A stretch of DNA of 64,000 nt, from NCBI GenBank assembly GCA_016801845.1, contig CM028913.1, positions 620,001-684,000 on the forward strand. The letters run 5' to 3'. Source of the DNA: Polydactylus sextarius. Taxonomy: Eukaryota; Chordata; Actinopteri; Polynemidae. The notes beneath the pieces are model-generated. The model saw only the letters and a list, made by a program, of their open reading frames with translations, was not told where the DNA came from and ran no database searches. Below, piece after piece: positions 14,201 through 25,110 of this stretch (position 1 is the first letter of the stretch; the number at the start of each line of letters is the position of its first letter). The position numbers and the translations under genes were made by a program.

Positions 14201-17200
14201 CTTAGCAGCGTCAGCAGCACACACATAACTCTTTTGCCCGCCATTGTTGTTGTTGCGTGCAGGGTTCTTTATTGTTTTTCTGGTCACATGACGATGACGG
14301 GTGACAACGATGATTTTCCCACCCTGTTATCAGAGAATACGTTTCAGGTCACCCAGAACGCTGGCCCCATGTGGATGAAAGGCCGTAACGATGAAATAAT
14401 TTACCGTTTCAACCAAAAAATCTTTCCATGTGGACATGCCCTTGGTGCAGCTTGAGACTACCTTTTGATCTTTTACAACTCTACACTGATTGGTCAGCCA
14501 CATCCACATGCAGTGTCTTGTTCAGCATGCTTCTTTATTTACTGTCCCTCCTTCTAGTATATTTAATATATACATTTCCTATGACTACCCAATAATACAT
14601 TTTCAACACCGTGTAATAACAGGTATGGTAACCATGGACATGGCAACGCTGAGGCTGTCTCCTCACAAGGGTTCTGGCCATATGTTTACATACTGCACTG
14701 CTTCCCCTTACTCCATTCCTTCACTATGGTCTGATCACATATCAACTTCCTCTTAATATCATCAAAAAAAAGTACACATGAATCCTGCCAATCTCCACTA
14801 CCTACACACGCAATCAATCAACACAATCAACCACAAAGCAATATCACCTCATAATTGCCTTGCTTAACACTTGCTCCCCTCAAAATAAAACTCATATTCT
14901 GAATGAAATTATATCTAACAATAATCTTGATGTGCTCTGTTTGAACAAAACTTGGAATAAACCTTCTATTTATTCTAGTTCTCCCTGAATCAGACCACTC
15001 CTCCTGGTTTCACCTACAGTGACCAACCTCATTCTGAAGGGTGTGGAGGCAGTGTTGTTGTTGTGCTGTTGACAACATTAAAACCAGCAGCATTTCAATT
15101 CCTCTTTCTCTGCCTCCCCTCCCCCATCCAGCATGCTAAATTGCCCATATGTATGACTGTAAGTGCAAATGGTTGTTTGTCTGAATATGTGGCTCTGCGA
15201 CAAGCTAGTGACTGTACAGGGTGTACCATCCCTCCCAAAACACACCCGTGACTGTACTGACCTAACAAATTCAAATCATCAGTAAAAACTCACATTTAGC
15301 TTTCTAAGTTTTTAAACATGTATAGGGTCTTTGATTATTTTGAGAAATGTTCTATGAAGAAAACTTCTTCTTGTTTTTCTTCTTCTTCTTCTTCTTATTA
15401 TTATCTTAATTTTTATTATTATTATAATTATTATTATAAAGCATAAGGTCTGTGATTTATGTGACAGTATTGTGTTGTATGTTGCTACTGCAGGTTATGG
15501 TTTTAGAAAATTTGTTTTATTCAAATGTAAAATAACATAGTGAAAAAAACAGAGTTCCAAGTTCCAAGTTGGGAGGAAATTGTATTTAAATCCTGAGCAA
15601 TTTCCAGAAGGATATATTCTTTAAGAAAAACCAAGATGCTGTTTACATCATTGATCGATAGTGAGAATGATCAAGTTTACATAAAGTTTACCACACAATG
15701 AGGTCATGACAAAGAGGAAGAATCAGTCCAGCTACACAGTAAACTGTACTCACTGTAACCACTGCTGATAATCCGTGTGTCTCGGTTAGTAAAGTAGCAA
15801 CAGACACCAAGATGATGAAGAGCCTTCTTTATCAGTCCCCTTTCCCAGTGCAGGATCATGTTTAATTTGTGTTTGTGTTTGTCTGTTTTTACAAGCCTAT
15901 CTTCACAAACATGACAGGGTTTATTTAGAGAAGTGCAGAAGACATTAGCCAGATATTTAACTTGGACTAACACAACCCATGACACAGGCAGCATCAGCAA
16001 CAACCATACTAGGCTCTACACATCACACCACAAACACCTGCATTAGCAAGGAAAACTAACAAACAACTACAAGCACATACCTGCACTAACCTCAAAACAT
16101 AGACACATCTAACATTTACTGTCCTTCCAAATACACAGAACCTTCAGGACTCTGGTTTCTGTCAGGTCAATATCAAAAACCTCATCATGTCATGAAAAAA
16201 GTCCTCTTATTTTTACTGGTACTACTGCTAATAGTATCAGTACTGCTGGTACTACTGCTAAAACAAAGTACAGTACAAATATTTTTCATGAACAAAACAG
16301 TGATGTCACCCAGCAGCTGGTCTGATGCCCCAGTCAGTTCAGGCTATTCTCAGTTTACCACCTGAATTTTGCCATTCTTCTGGAGAGTCAATTTTCCATG
16401 ACTTCTCAGGCAACTTAAATAAACATAAACATAACATTAGTCTGACTAATGTTTAACTGAAATCCTATGACTGACCAATAATTTAAGTTGGTGTTTAAGA
16501 GACATGCTGATCTGATTCAGTTTGCTGGATCAGCATTAAGACAATTGCATAAGCAAACAGAACACAGACACTGCAGTGTGGTATCAGGATCGTTTTGGGG
16601 AGGGCAACGGTTTGATCACTGAGTCCGCTTTATTCTTGGCCAAAAGTTTCATTGCAAGTCATGTTTTTTGCTCAGGGTGGAGGCAGGACAGAGGGCCTCA
16701 GTCACAGCAGTCCACATACTCACACACACAGGCCATTAACTCTCCACATAAACTGGGCTAATCCTTCGAGTCTCTCTCCTTCCTATTAAAAAGTAACACA
16801 TCCGTCCTGCAAACTGTTTAAAAGCCTAATTAGAGAAAACAAAACACTGTCCTGTACCACAAGAATGTCTCCTCATATTGCAAATACCTGAACAAACAAC
16901 AGGTCACTCTGCTGTCAGGTTACCAGCTCCACATGTCTTCAGTTTTTAAGTAGACCCATTGTCTTAATTCTCTTCATTTGCTTCAGTGAGTGATCACACG
17001 AATAAACTGTTAAAAAAGTTCTGGTTTAATGTTTGTAGTGTGATTTTCCTGTTAAAAATTGCTTCAGAGTGTGTAATGTGTTGAATTGTTACCTGATGGG
17101 AAGCTAATTACTGCCTTTGAATTCAGCCCACTAAATAAAAGCAGAGAACATGTGTTACACATTTGCTTTGTAAATAAGCTGTATATCTTTGGCTCAGCAT

Positions 17201-20200
17201 GTTCACTCCTTTAACAAACACCCTGTCTTTAAATGCTGTTTGAAATATTCACCAAGCTTATTAGAGCTCTGACAGGAGATTTACAGCAGTGGGCATCATG
17301 TCACTGTCAGACACACTGATGATGGATTTCTGCTGTAATGTGTATGTCTGCTCACACATGATCATGCTGCAAAAATAAATCAGACATTAAATGCTATTAA
17401 AGACAAACACTGGCTGTGAAGGAGCAGCTTTAAATGTGACTGTGTGTTCAATCAAGCTGAGCTAAGATTTGCTTTACCACTATGTTCCACTCCTGAGCTC
17501 CATAGAACCACAATGTAACTCTGCTACTCTGACATTTTGTGTAGAGGTCAGTGGTCAGCATTGTTGCCTGTGTTGCTGTTGGGGGTTTCCTGTGGGTACT
17601 CTGATTTCCTCCCATAGTCCCAATTTTACAGACCTGTGACCTGTTCTGGGTGAATCTTACCTTTCATCACGTGAATATGGAAAAGAAAGCTGGCCCTGAT
17701 TCTGCTACAAAGACCATGGCAGGTAGTGTGACACCTTCAGCAGACATTTCAAATGGTTTCAAAGTTCAAACTTTAAGAACCCAGAGCTACTGGTGTATTT
17801 TTACAGATCTACCATTTAGAGCATCCTCTCTTACTGTATATCTGTGAGCTCAGAGGGTTTAAATGGATAATTTGATTCATTTCAAAGTTTTGGAATTAGT
17901 GAATGCAAACAGCAATTATTCAATTTGAGATATATTGTTATTGGTTAGTAAGAGCAAGGAAATGACTTTAGTAAAAGTCACAGAAAGAATTAATTATTAT
18001 TATTATTATTATTACTTATTCAAACCCTCCAAGATTCAGTGATTGTAACTTTTAATGCAAATTCAATCCCTGTGAAATGTTCAATTTTAACCAATCACTG
18101 CAACTTTTACACAATTTTTGACCAATCATCGTCGATCACAAGACACAGTATTCAGGAAGAGTTCACGAACGCGGAAGAAAACTACTGGATCGATGTCAAA
18201 ATAACGACAGAGATGCGGGACAAGTTTATCTCTAAACTTCAAAATTAAAACCCACACTTGTGTACCTTACTATTCAATCAGCAGTGAACAGGGACAATAT
18301 ATCAGCACACTCTAACATCATGTTGTCCCTATTAGCTCAGGTGGTAAGTAATTGTGCTCTGAAACCAGAGCCTGGGGTTCCCATCACAACTCTGACAGAC
18401 AGGTATAACATATATTTCTCTCTCTGTCTCTCTCGTCATGTAGCCAATTGATACACACAGTCCCCACAACTATACACCTGCAGGCGCCACTGGTTCACAT
18501 AAGTTTCCATGTGTTTATTTTATAAGTCATAATAAGTACAGGTGAACCCAAGACCCTTTGTTAAACAGACATAAAAAATATATATAAAATGGTTTTCATT
18601 AGTAAAAAATAAAATCATTGTTTGACATGAGGAATTCTCAAACACACAAAACGCACAAAAACCGTAAGAACACAGTGAGGACATCAGACCAAACACCTGC
18701 TTCTAACACAGCATTTTTGTTACCTTCATTTTGAATTCACTATGTTATCATAAAGCATTTATAATTATACTGTTATTGTTATTTTTTTCTCTTTAAAAGG
18801 GAAAAAAAATCTCAACTTTGACTTGACTCCTGCAACTTTGTTGCAACTAAAACCACTGCATCATGATTTTTTTAGAAGAGCTCCTGCAAAATCAGACAAA
18901 TTAGGCCCCAACAATCACAATGACAACAGCTTCATACTGTCAGCATTCACACTGATAAGTATTAGAATTTAGCTATTCAAGTCTTGCTGACAACAACATT
19001 CACACTAATAATAAAGATTTCAATTTTGAAAATTTGAATGTGAAATCTTATTATTATTCTCAATGTTGTTTTGGTAACTGATTAGTATTACAGTTGTCTT
19101 CCAGCTTAGGCTTAAAAAAAACCTTTAAATGTCAAAACATGCTCCTCATTTGGAACATGAATTTTATTATTCATTCTAAATGTTTTTTCTTCTTAAATAT
19201 CATGATAGTTCTGATTCCAGAAGCTCTGGAATTCCACAAAAAAATGCAGTTTTGTGCCTTCTCTGCTAGTGTGTCACATGAACTGTGCCATCACCCACAT
19301 TGACAATACCAGACCTGCTGCTCCTTTCAACCTTTGTAGAGTTTTAGCTTCTCTAAACTTTTTTTAATCAAATTGTAGAGAAATTCATGCATCATCACAC
19401 AGCATGAATTCAACTGCCACAAATTACAAATTCTTTCACTTCATCTACACAAAGCACACATCGGCATTTTGAGCAGTCTTGTGGCACTCACAATATCATA
19501 TTTTTGCCAAATGGGTTTAAATTTTGTAACCAAATGGCAAGAGTTTGGGAGCAACACCGACCCAATTCAAATCAAATGTGCAGGTATATGTTCACCTTGA
19601 GTATGTGAACCAAGAAGTTGACTTGAAGAACCAGATTTGACACCTTGGCATGTCATCGCTTTCTCTCTCTATTATCATGGCAAAAGAATTCATACATTTC
19701 TGAGAGGAAATGCCATTTTCTTGCTATAAATAAACTACTATGTTGTGTGTTGACACAACAGACAAATTCATCACATTTTTCTGAATTTTCTCAGTCACAG
19801 AAACTTGAAATGACTTGCGCAAACAGGGTGTGTGTGGCTGTTCAGTCTGGGTGCAGATGCACTAACAGTGGGGTCAGTGTGTTCACAGGTTGCTGCTGTG
19901 TGCAGAGCTAACACTCTATCACTCTATAGCACTCAAGAGACTTACACTTAACTAGGGGTGCACAGGGCCACAACACATAGGCATTCTGTCCTCTCAGCTC
20001 CATTACTCCATTAGCCACACAAACAGGGAAATACTGTGTCAACCCAGCCACACTACAAGACTGAACCTTTAACAGCCAAATACCTGCACACACACTTATA
20101 CACACACAAGGAAAGTACTTGTGTACTAATGATATATCATTAGAGCTACTGAAAACATGCTGAAATGCAACTGAGTGTAATACCTGTTCTATTACTACTT

Positions 20201-23200
20201 GCTTAATACTTTAATATACTTATATATGTTTGTATGCAACATAATTCAACATAATTCAAATTTAAACACAGAGTGTATCTTGGCTCCGTACAGAAAAGTA
20301 AGAAAAGGTTAATATACTCAAGAGCACGTATTATTTATCTTAAACAATTAGTTAGAATATGTACTTTCAATGTCATGATTCAATATCAACGAAATAAAAA
20401 CTTCACAATATAAAAAATGAATTTCATCCAGAAATTACATTTCATTACCATTTAATTGTATTAGTATAAACAATGATCAAAGTGCACTTAACACACACAC
20501 AGTGCACTAAGACATGATTACAATTGTGCTGATTTATATACTCTGTAGAAATATTTGGATAACATCAACAAAATGATGAACTGATTTCATTTTACTAATT
20601 AAAACTACGACTGTCAAAGTTAACACGTGATTAATCTGGAAATAGTAACGCATGATTAATGTTGTAAGCTAGGTAGTGCCTCTGTACCTGAGCAGTGTTG
20701 TGTCAATGCCACTCATTGACTGCATATGTAGCCTGACAGCAAAAGAGAAGGACAGCTGAGAAGGAGGCGGCATCAGACACTGGTATTTGGAGATTTCTGT
20801 TTCCAGTTGGACCTGCGGGTTTACAAAGACTGGAGAATGGATGAAGCAACAGGGCAAATGGTGGCAGGGCATCAGAGAGATAGAGAACTGGGTGGCCTGG
20901 GTGGACTGTTAGCTGGCTGGTGCAGGCTGTCAAAAACATGACACACCTGTTGTAGGATCTGCTGTCATCCCACTACACGGTAACGTCTGGAATCATTAAA
21001 GGAATCAATAAGGTGTAGATGTGAATTATACTGATGGGCCAGAGATAATAACGATGGATCGAACCATTGGGAACTGATTCCCATCCCTACTCACTTGTAA
21101 TAATAAAGTAACAGAACGAGATTTGTCAGACTGGTTTGTTGTTGCTTTATTTCCAACGCTACACATGTATTTGCTTTATCTCCCACCAAAATAGAAGTAT
21201 TATTCGTATTTGAATCATAATCAATCACAATGTGGCATGCAATTACTTGAGTAATTAAAAAAAATAGTTTAACAGCCCTACTTAAAGCACATGTTTTAAG
21301 TGAACTTTAAGTTTACTGTTTAAAATGAGTCTTTGACACATATTTTGTGTGAGCTGTAAGTGCATGTTAGCCAGAGAAGACCAGAGGTTTGAAAGAGGAG
21401 TGAAAGAAGCCATCTTTGTTCATCTCAAAATATCATTGGTGAACAGAGATGGTGGTCTGAGACATCACTTACATTGTGATACAGATATGGATATGGATGG
21501 AGCCTTTCGTCCATCATTAGATATGTAATCTGGTCCGTTTTCAGGGACCTAACTGATCCGTAGCAGTACGCAGCAAGCAGAGTAATACCACCAGAAACCG
21601 TTGTGGCAGTGTGACCAGCGAGAGGAACACAGAGGAAGAAGACAACAAAAATCTCCATGAGACCACGATGTATTTAACAGCCAGACAAACCACCACCGTC
21701 TACAGCGCTGCCTCTTTTTACCTCTTTCTTAGAATGTGCGCTTTGATCTTCACATGTTTGTTATTGTCTGAAACTAACATTGGAGTTCGGAACTCTGCAC
21801 TCGGCACTACCCTCTAGTGGATGTATTGTTAACAACCATGCCAACACAAAACATGCACAGGCAGTATGAAAGGTCAGACGTTAGGAAGACATGTACCTAC
21901 TTATGTACGTAAAAGGAGCATAAATGGGCCTTTACAATGCAACTAACAACACATTCAGACTATGACACATTTGACTTCAACAACCCTCTAGGTTGCTAAC
22001 ACCTTTCCACACCCAGCCTCCAGTGGCCACCACCACACCCTGAAGAAGCTTTTCAGGTGAGAAGTGAAACTTCTTCAAAGATTTAAAGTATGAGCATTGT
22101 TAGGGCAGGAAGGTATAAGTTGGGCATGGAGAGGTGTAGAGCTAGAAGGGTCTTCCACCCACCCAAAGCCCAGTGAAAGTGTTCCTCCTGGAATTTTCCG
22201 TGGAATGAGTGGCAGGCAGGGTATACACGGAGACCTAGGAGAATGTCTCCAAGCCCTTCCCAAACAACAACCACCCCCACCCTTCTCACCCTTCTGCCAA
22301 GCATTTTTGTAAGGAATCCAGGGCAGTTGTGCCACACATTGCTGCCTCTGAGGACTTCCTGGCGCCCAACCAAATAAGGTTGATGCTGTGTGTGTGTGTG
22401 TGTGTGTGTGTGTGGGCTTTCACAGAAACTCAGGCTCAAATGTCAAGCCCATCAGCTGAGGGGTTAACTGCTTGATCTCTCTCCTGTCAGCATCTGTCTC
22501 CAGATGTGAGGACCTGGCCAGTGTCACATGAATGGGAATCAGCTCTGGCCTCTTTCTTCCCTGCATGTTGACTCAATATTATTTATACCCTGTGAATGCT
22601 TTCCTGACTACACTTGGCACTGGGCCTGATCTATTCATATTTAAGACATTTACACAAGAGGCAGAGCTAAGGATAACATTTAATGCAGAATACACCTTAG
22701 GGCATACAAAACGTTGTACTAATTTGTTTTTGCTTCAGTTCACATGCTCACATTTCTGATGTGGAGGATGGGGTTAATGGCTTCTTGGTTGGTTTCATTT
22801 ACTGTGATTATTTAGTTTCAGCCTTTCTCCTGGTGCGTCTTTGATCTGCAGAGGGAGAAATTCATCTTCTCCCCATGGGAGGTCAATGGTCAGGGTCAGC
22901 TATGGAACAGCTCTGCTGAAGCTGGTGGATTCTGCCAGCAGAGATGTGAACCCACGCCTTCTGCCTGAAGGATCATTACACAAACAGGACTTACATACAA
23001 CAGATGGTGTATGTTATTTCTTATGAATGAATGAAATTGAAAAGTGTTTAAGCTGAACATCACACACTGTTATAAGGTGGCAGTCTGATTTTATTTCAGT
23101 CTGTGGGGATGTTGCAAAGCTTTCAGCCTGGCCACTGGTGTGCAAACTCCCCCACTACACAGTTGGGGTAGTCTGGAGTGTCTCCTAAAGGCCTGGGCTT

Positions 23201-23854
23201 TACGCAGGATACACATGGACTGGATCCAATACACACTCTGAAGAAAAAAAGAGGTCACCTGACCCCCCGGATCTTGAGGAGGAAATTTTCTTCCACAGCT
23301 GAATTTTTTGTTAGTGTCAGAATATCAGACATAAATAAAAAGTTGGGTAAACTGAGTTTAGTTTGGTTTGTGTGATAGACTTTCAGATTAGAGTTGTCAG
23401 TGCGGAGCCTGGTCAAGTGGAAGAGAGTGACGTAGGAATAAATGTGCCTTGAGGGTTTAAACACTGTCTGTGATGCTAGATAATCCACACACCCACTGTC
23501 GAATGCGGAGCCATTATTTTTTCTGAAAATATTTCCAAAGGGTGGACAACAAACTCTCCCAGATATCCAACTCAAAATCTGAAAAAACTACCACTGTTCA
23601 ACTCAGCAACTCAAAATCTGAAAAAAAAAAAAAAACTACCATTGTTCAACTCAACTTGATCAACAACGAGAACTATAAATATCAAGGCTGAAGCTCAGCT
23701 GATGATCTGCCCTCTGAATTAAAGATGTTGTTGAGAATCACAACTCAGATCCAACTCCCCAACTCTTTACAGCAGAGCATTATGGGACTGATTTTCCACA
23801 ACAATCACAAGCACACGTGACCACGCACAAACGCTATTGGGGCTTTTACTTTAA

Positions 23855-23903
<49 letters not shown>

Positions 23904-24279
23904 ACACACATACACACACACGCCACTACTTACTCTCTGATGGGTGGAAGGGCTGCATGTCGATCTTGTACACCTCCTTAGCGTAGTACTCCTCTTCGCT
24001 CCGTTGCCGCTCGCACGTCGCCGCCCGTTCGTTCGCCTTCTCCTGCAGAAGGTCTCGGGTGCTGTTATATATGGCGACAATGTCCCGAGACACTTCCTCG
24101 GGGTCCGGGAAGTCTTCCGGTGGGTTGGTGAGCTTTAATTTGCTCAGGATCTGCCCTCGGATGGCCTCGATGCGCTTCTTCATGAACTGATCCATGTCCA
24201 GCGTGCTGCATGTGGACAAACTGAGCGCCACGGTGGCTAAATCCAAAGTAAGGAGAAGACTGACGACACACAGGTTCAT
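1095..24279 (-). CDS. tgfb2: Transforming growth factor beta-2 proprotein (5' part)
   Basis: Secreted TGF-beta family ligand, made as a latency-associated propeptide (LAP) plus a mature cysteine-knot dimer. Two constitutive coding exons lie in the window: 23934-24279 (115 codons plus one base) and 1095-1258 (joined codon plus 54 codons). Both junctions are phase-matched with GT-AG ends. Exon 1 encodes a hydrophobic signal peptide ending near ALSLSTC, then DMDQFMKKRIEAIRGQILSK and the KLKLTNPPED straitjacket/latency-lasso segment. It also carries an N-glycosylation sequon (YNST) and the EEYYAKEVYKIDM block. Exon 2 encodes FDVSSMEKNASNLVKAE and RVSEQRIELYQ. These blocks match the vertebrate TGFB2 LAP. 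The rest of the LAP, the furin site and the mature domain lie left of position 1. rrp15 follows upstream on the same strand, as in tetrapods. Confidence 0.95.
1418..1477 (-). CDS. tgfb2: tgfb2 predicted alternative cassette exon
   Basis: On the minus strand, an AG at 1479-1478 precedes 60 open bases that end at a consensus donor gtaagg (1417-1412). The exon is phase 1 at both ends. Inserting it between exons 1 and 2 keeps the frame and adds about 20 residues, reading TKAQYFYWPCTTLNLVPETE. Human TGFB2 has a 28-residue alternative insert at exactly this junction, also starting with Thr and joining to Asp, so position and phase agree. The polypyrimidine tract is weak, consistent with a regulated exon. 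The exon call is inference without transcript data. Confidence 0.5.
1826..1975. repeat. short foldback/MITE-like repeat
   Basis: A perfect 11-bp inverted repeat, cacactgtcgg at 1838-1848 and ccgacagtgtg at 1950-1960, flanks a GC-richer block with further internal symmetry (gggctactagcccc). It lies in intron 1 of tgfb2. It looks like a small non-autonomous DNA transposon; I found no clear target duplication. Confidence 0.4.
2214..2520. repeat. putative interspersed repeat, family unassigned
   Basis: A block differing in composition from its flanks: it begins near ggacccaaatgcagacacaa, carries many acacaa/aaccaa runs and ends aaccaaggtgtgacaat. The wording resembles a common fish non-autonomous repeat, but the ends and class are not certain. 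The open frames across it look incidental. Confidence 0.3.
2521..8226. other. tgfb2 intron 1, no gene identified
   Basis: Non-coding sequence with short homopolymer runs (for example T-runs near 3620-3640 and 4606-4618) and only small incidental open frames. No confident exon, RNA gene or mobile element was recognised. Confidence 0.4.
8227..8283. repeat. (CA)n microsatellite
   Basis: Near-uninterrupted CA dinucleotide tract with two TA interruptions, in tgfb2 intron 1. The Val/Cys-rich open frame read on the minus strand is an artefact of the repeat. Confidence 0.95.
8284..11024. other. tgfb2 intron 1, no gene identified
   Basis: Mostly non-repetitive AT-rich sequence. It includes A/T-rich low-complexity DNA at 10060-10215 and a short hairpin at about 10689-10716 (two near-perfect inverted copies of tggcaagttggca). 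No coding exon is supported. Confidence 0.4.
11025..12670 (+). mobile_element. L2-like LINE relic with internal deletion and nested MITE
   Basis: The segment gttccaaccagcctgtttaa (11099-11118) and what follows match the better-preserved copy at 61312-63050, then jump directly to cattggcttcctgtctaat (about 11153), skipping some 1.1 kb of reverse transcriptase. The 3' coding part (CTTAATGATCAGGCTCCATC, GGAGCTCATGGTTCCTTATT) runs to about 11400 with stops and indels. The characteristic L2 3' tail (gagtctggttctgctggagg, near 12494) appears after two insertions and ends in an ATTGAATT-type terminus near 12665. Dead copy, in tgfb2 intron 1 on the opposite strand. Confidence 0.75.
11684..12073. mobile_element. 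TTAA-flanked MITE nested in L2 relic
   Basis: The block starts aggtgacatag and ends gattctcacct, a 6-bp perfect inverted end (AGGTGA/TCACCT) extended imperfectly. It is bounded on both sides by TTAA (11680-11683 and 12074-12077), the target duplication of piggyBac-type elements. It interrupts the L2 relic, so it inserted later. No transposase ORF is present, so it is non-autonomous. Confidence 0.5.
12671..13930. other. tgfb2 intron 1, no gene identified
   Basis: Unique-looking sequence with a C-run at 13327-13336. Several 60-107-codon open frames occur on both strands over 12766-13290. They overlap one another, have no recognisable domain and lack convincing splice context. Confidence 0.4.
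13931..14442. mobile_element. MITE with GGSCATGTCCACA terminal inverted repeats
   Basis: The left end aggccatgtccacacagg and the right end ccatgtggacatgccct are inverted copies with one or two mismatches, and gttgaaa/tttcaac also pairs further in. The inside is relatively CpG-rich and lacks transposase. The target duplication is not clear, so the superfamily is left open. Confidence 0.55.
14443..14859. other. tgfb2 intron 1, nothing recognised
   Basis: No coding or structured feature is recognised between the MITE and the LINE endonuclease relic. Confidence 0.4.
14860..15140 (+). pseudogene. LINE APE-endonuclease N-terminal relic
   Basis: The translation, with stops and frame slips, reads like the start of a LINE apurinic-type endonuclease: LNTCSPQNKTHILNEIIS, NNNLDVLCLNKTWN, then TPPGFTYSDQPHSEGCGGSV. 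In an intact element the Glu of the TETW motif is catalytic; here it is Lys (NKTW). The element is truncated on both sides. Confidence 0.6.
15141..17548. other. tgfb2 intron 1; simple repeats and possible conserved stretch
   Basis: Contains TTC/TTA-rich microsatellite sequence at about 15362-15440. The 17040-17420 stretch is AT-rich, non-repetitive and dense in homeobox-like TAAT cores, a texture often seen in conserved non-coding elements; that reading is speculative. No exon is seen. Confidence 0.3.
17549..17625 (+). repeat. degenerate SINE-like fragment
   Basis: The run ggtcagtggtcagcattgtt, then a gggtttcctgtgggtactct segment and tttcctcccatagtccc, resembles the widespread fish repeat containing GTGGTTAGCACTGTCGCC and TTCCTCCCACAGTCC. 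It is heavily diverged and partly deleted. Confidence 0.45.
18325..18405 (+). repeat. tRNA-like (SINE head or tRNA pseudogene)
   Basis: An A-box-like TAGCTCAGGTGG (18333-18344) is followed at tRNA spacing by a B-box-like GGGGTTCCC. The anticodon stem-loop does not fold cleanly, so this is not a working tRNA. A diverged sister copy lies at about 47650-47710, which favours a dispersed tRNA-derived repeat. Confidence 0.4.
18941..20605. other. tgfb2 intron 1, no gene identified
   Basis: AT-rich non-coding DNA. Small open frames (for example 19645-19911) have no recognisable domain. Confidence 0.4.
20606..21280. mobile_element. degenerate hAT-like non-autonomous element
   Basis: The left end tacgactgtcaaagttaac and the inverted right end (tagggctgttaaactat) match the TAGGGCTGTCAA type of hAT termini. 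Flanking octamers attaaaac (20598-20605) and cttaaagc (21281-21288) agree at 6 of 8 positions, consistent with a decayed 8-bp duplication. A second hAT-like terminus (tagggatgggaatc on the minus strand, about 21075-21092) lies inside and suggests nesting. No transposase ORF. Confidence 0.5.
21289..22385. other. tgfb2 intron 1, no gene identified
   Basis: Around 22040-22082, ctgaagaagcttttcaggtg followed by agaagtgaaacttcttcaa has the wording of a common retroelement terminus but is too short to classify. The 71-118-codon frames at 22075-22439 overlap on both strands and carry no recognisable domain. Confidence 0.35.
22386..22414. repeat. (TG)n microsatellite
   Basis: Uninterrupted TG dinucleotide tract in tgfb2 intron 1. 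Confidence 0.9.
22415..23857. other. tgfb2 intron 1, no gene identified
   Basis: The phrase ctcaaaatctgaaaaaa plus the following accattgttcaactcaa is partially duplicated in tandem at 23570-23655. Otherwise no structured or coding feature is recognised. Confidence 0.4.
23858..23921. repeat. (CA)n microsatellite next to tgfb2 exon 1 donor
   Basis: A CA tract on the plus strand reads as GT repeat in the tgfb2 transcript and starts about ten bases downstream of the exon 1 5' splice site. Confidence 0.95.
23934..24279 (-). CDS. tgfb2: tgfb2 coding exon 1 (signal peptide and N-terminal LAP)
   Basis: The start ATG is at 24279-24277 and begins MNLCVVSLLLTL, a typical signal peptide. This start gives the length expected for mammalian TGFB2 exon 1 (about 115 residues). 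The frame stays open upstream, but that extension has no signal-like start and is treated as leader. The exon ends CCATCAGAGA followed by gtaagt (GT at 23933-23932), phase 1. Ten bases into the intron a GT-repeat tract begins. Confidence 0.95.
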
Positions 24280-25110
24280 CTTCTCTTCCAGTGTTTTCAA
24301 ATCTAAAAAAAACAGACTCGGGGAAGTAATTAAATATCGCCAGGCAGACGCATTTCTTGTACAACAATCAAAGTGGAGAACATTTACGCACACGAGCCGA
24401 ATGGCTCCGAGTAGCTATTTGAAAGTCGTATAGTTCTGATTCCCCAGTTTCAGTAAAGAGTTCTTGAAAATCCATTCAACTTTCTCTAGAGAAAAGGAGA
24501 TCCGTTGTTCGTGGATGTTGCAGGTCTAATCCTCGATGACTGTGAACGCACAGAGAGAGTGCGTAAAGGTACCGCTGGATGATGCCAGAACTGGATGTGC
24601 GGGTCTAAAATTTATGGATGAAAAGAGAAGAGATGGGAGGGGTGGTCGTTAGCGGGCCGCACAGCAGTGAAACCCATGGAATTGAGCACACCTCCACCGC
24701 ATCCAAGCGCGTTGCTCGTAGCTCTCTAACCACACTACACTGGACTTTGAGGTCTATGTGATTTGTCTGGAGAATAAAGAGCAAAGAGTCGCACGAGAAG
24801 ACACGGAAGCTGAACAGACAAAGTGACGCAGTCCTGGTGTTCAGCGGGAGCGCAAGGTGCGAACGTTTTCACTTGTCCATTGCGAAAACAGACATCTACG
24901 CAGAGCCGTGAGCCGTTTCTCGCTCTAAATTCTCCCATTAAAAGAAAACAGCTTAGAGTTCGTCTTCGATGCGACTGCAGGGCGCCTCTACAAGTCTTCT
25001 CTCACCCCATTTAGTCAGGGAACGGCTTGTCTGTTGCGCGTGCCAAGCGGTCAGCAGTGGCCGTTTGTAGGTTTGTAAAGGAATAAAATTGCCACGTGCT
25101 CCCCCCACCG
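24280..25110 (-). promoter_or_regulatory. tgfb2: tgfb2 5' leader and CpG-rich promoter region
   Basis: CpG dinucleotides are dense from about 23950 to 25290, unlike the AT-rich surroundings, which marks a vertebrate promoter/leader region. A palindromic E-box CACGTG lies at 25093-25098, followed on the minus strand by an AT-rich ATTTTATT stretch. Mammalian TGFB2 promoters are known for an E-box close to the start site. The transcription start cannot be fixed from sequence. A long leader would fit the mammalian gene. Confidence 0.45.

Noticed and set aside
18325..18405. Functional tRNA gene
   Set aside because: The anticodon arm and acceptor stem do not pair and the B box is imperfect; kept only as a tRNA-like repeat.
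22075..22439. Minus-strand 86- and 118-codon frames ending at a TG repeat
   Set aside because: Two overlapping frames on the same strand plus one on the other, none with a recognisable domain; the His/Thr runs come from the microsatellite.
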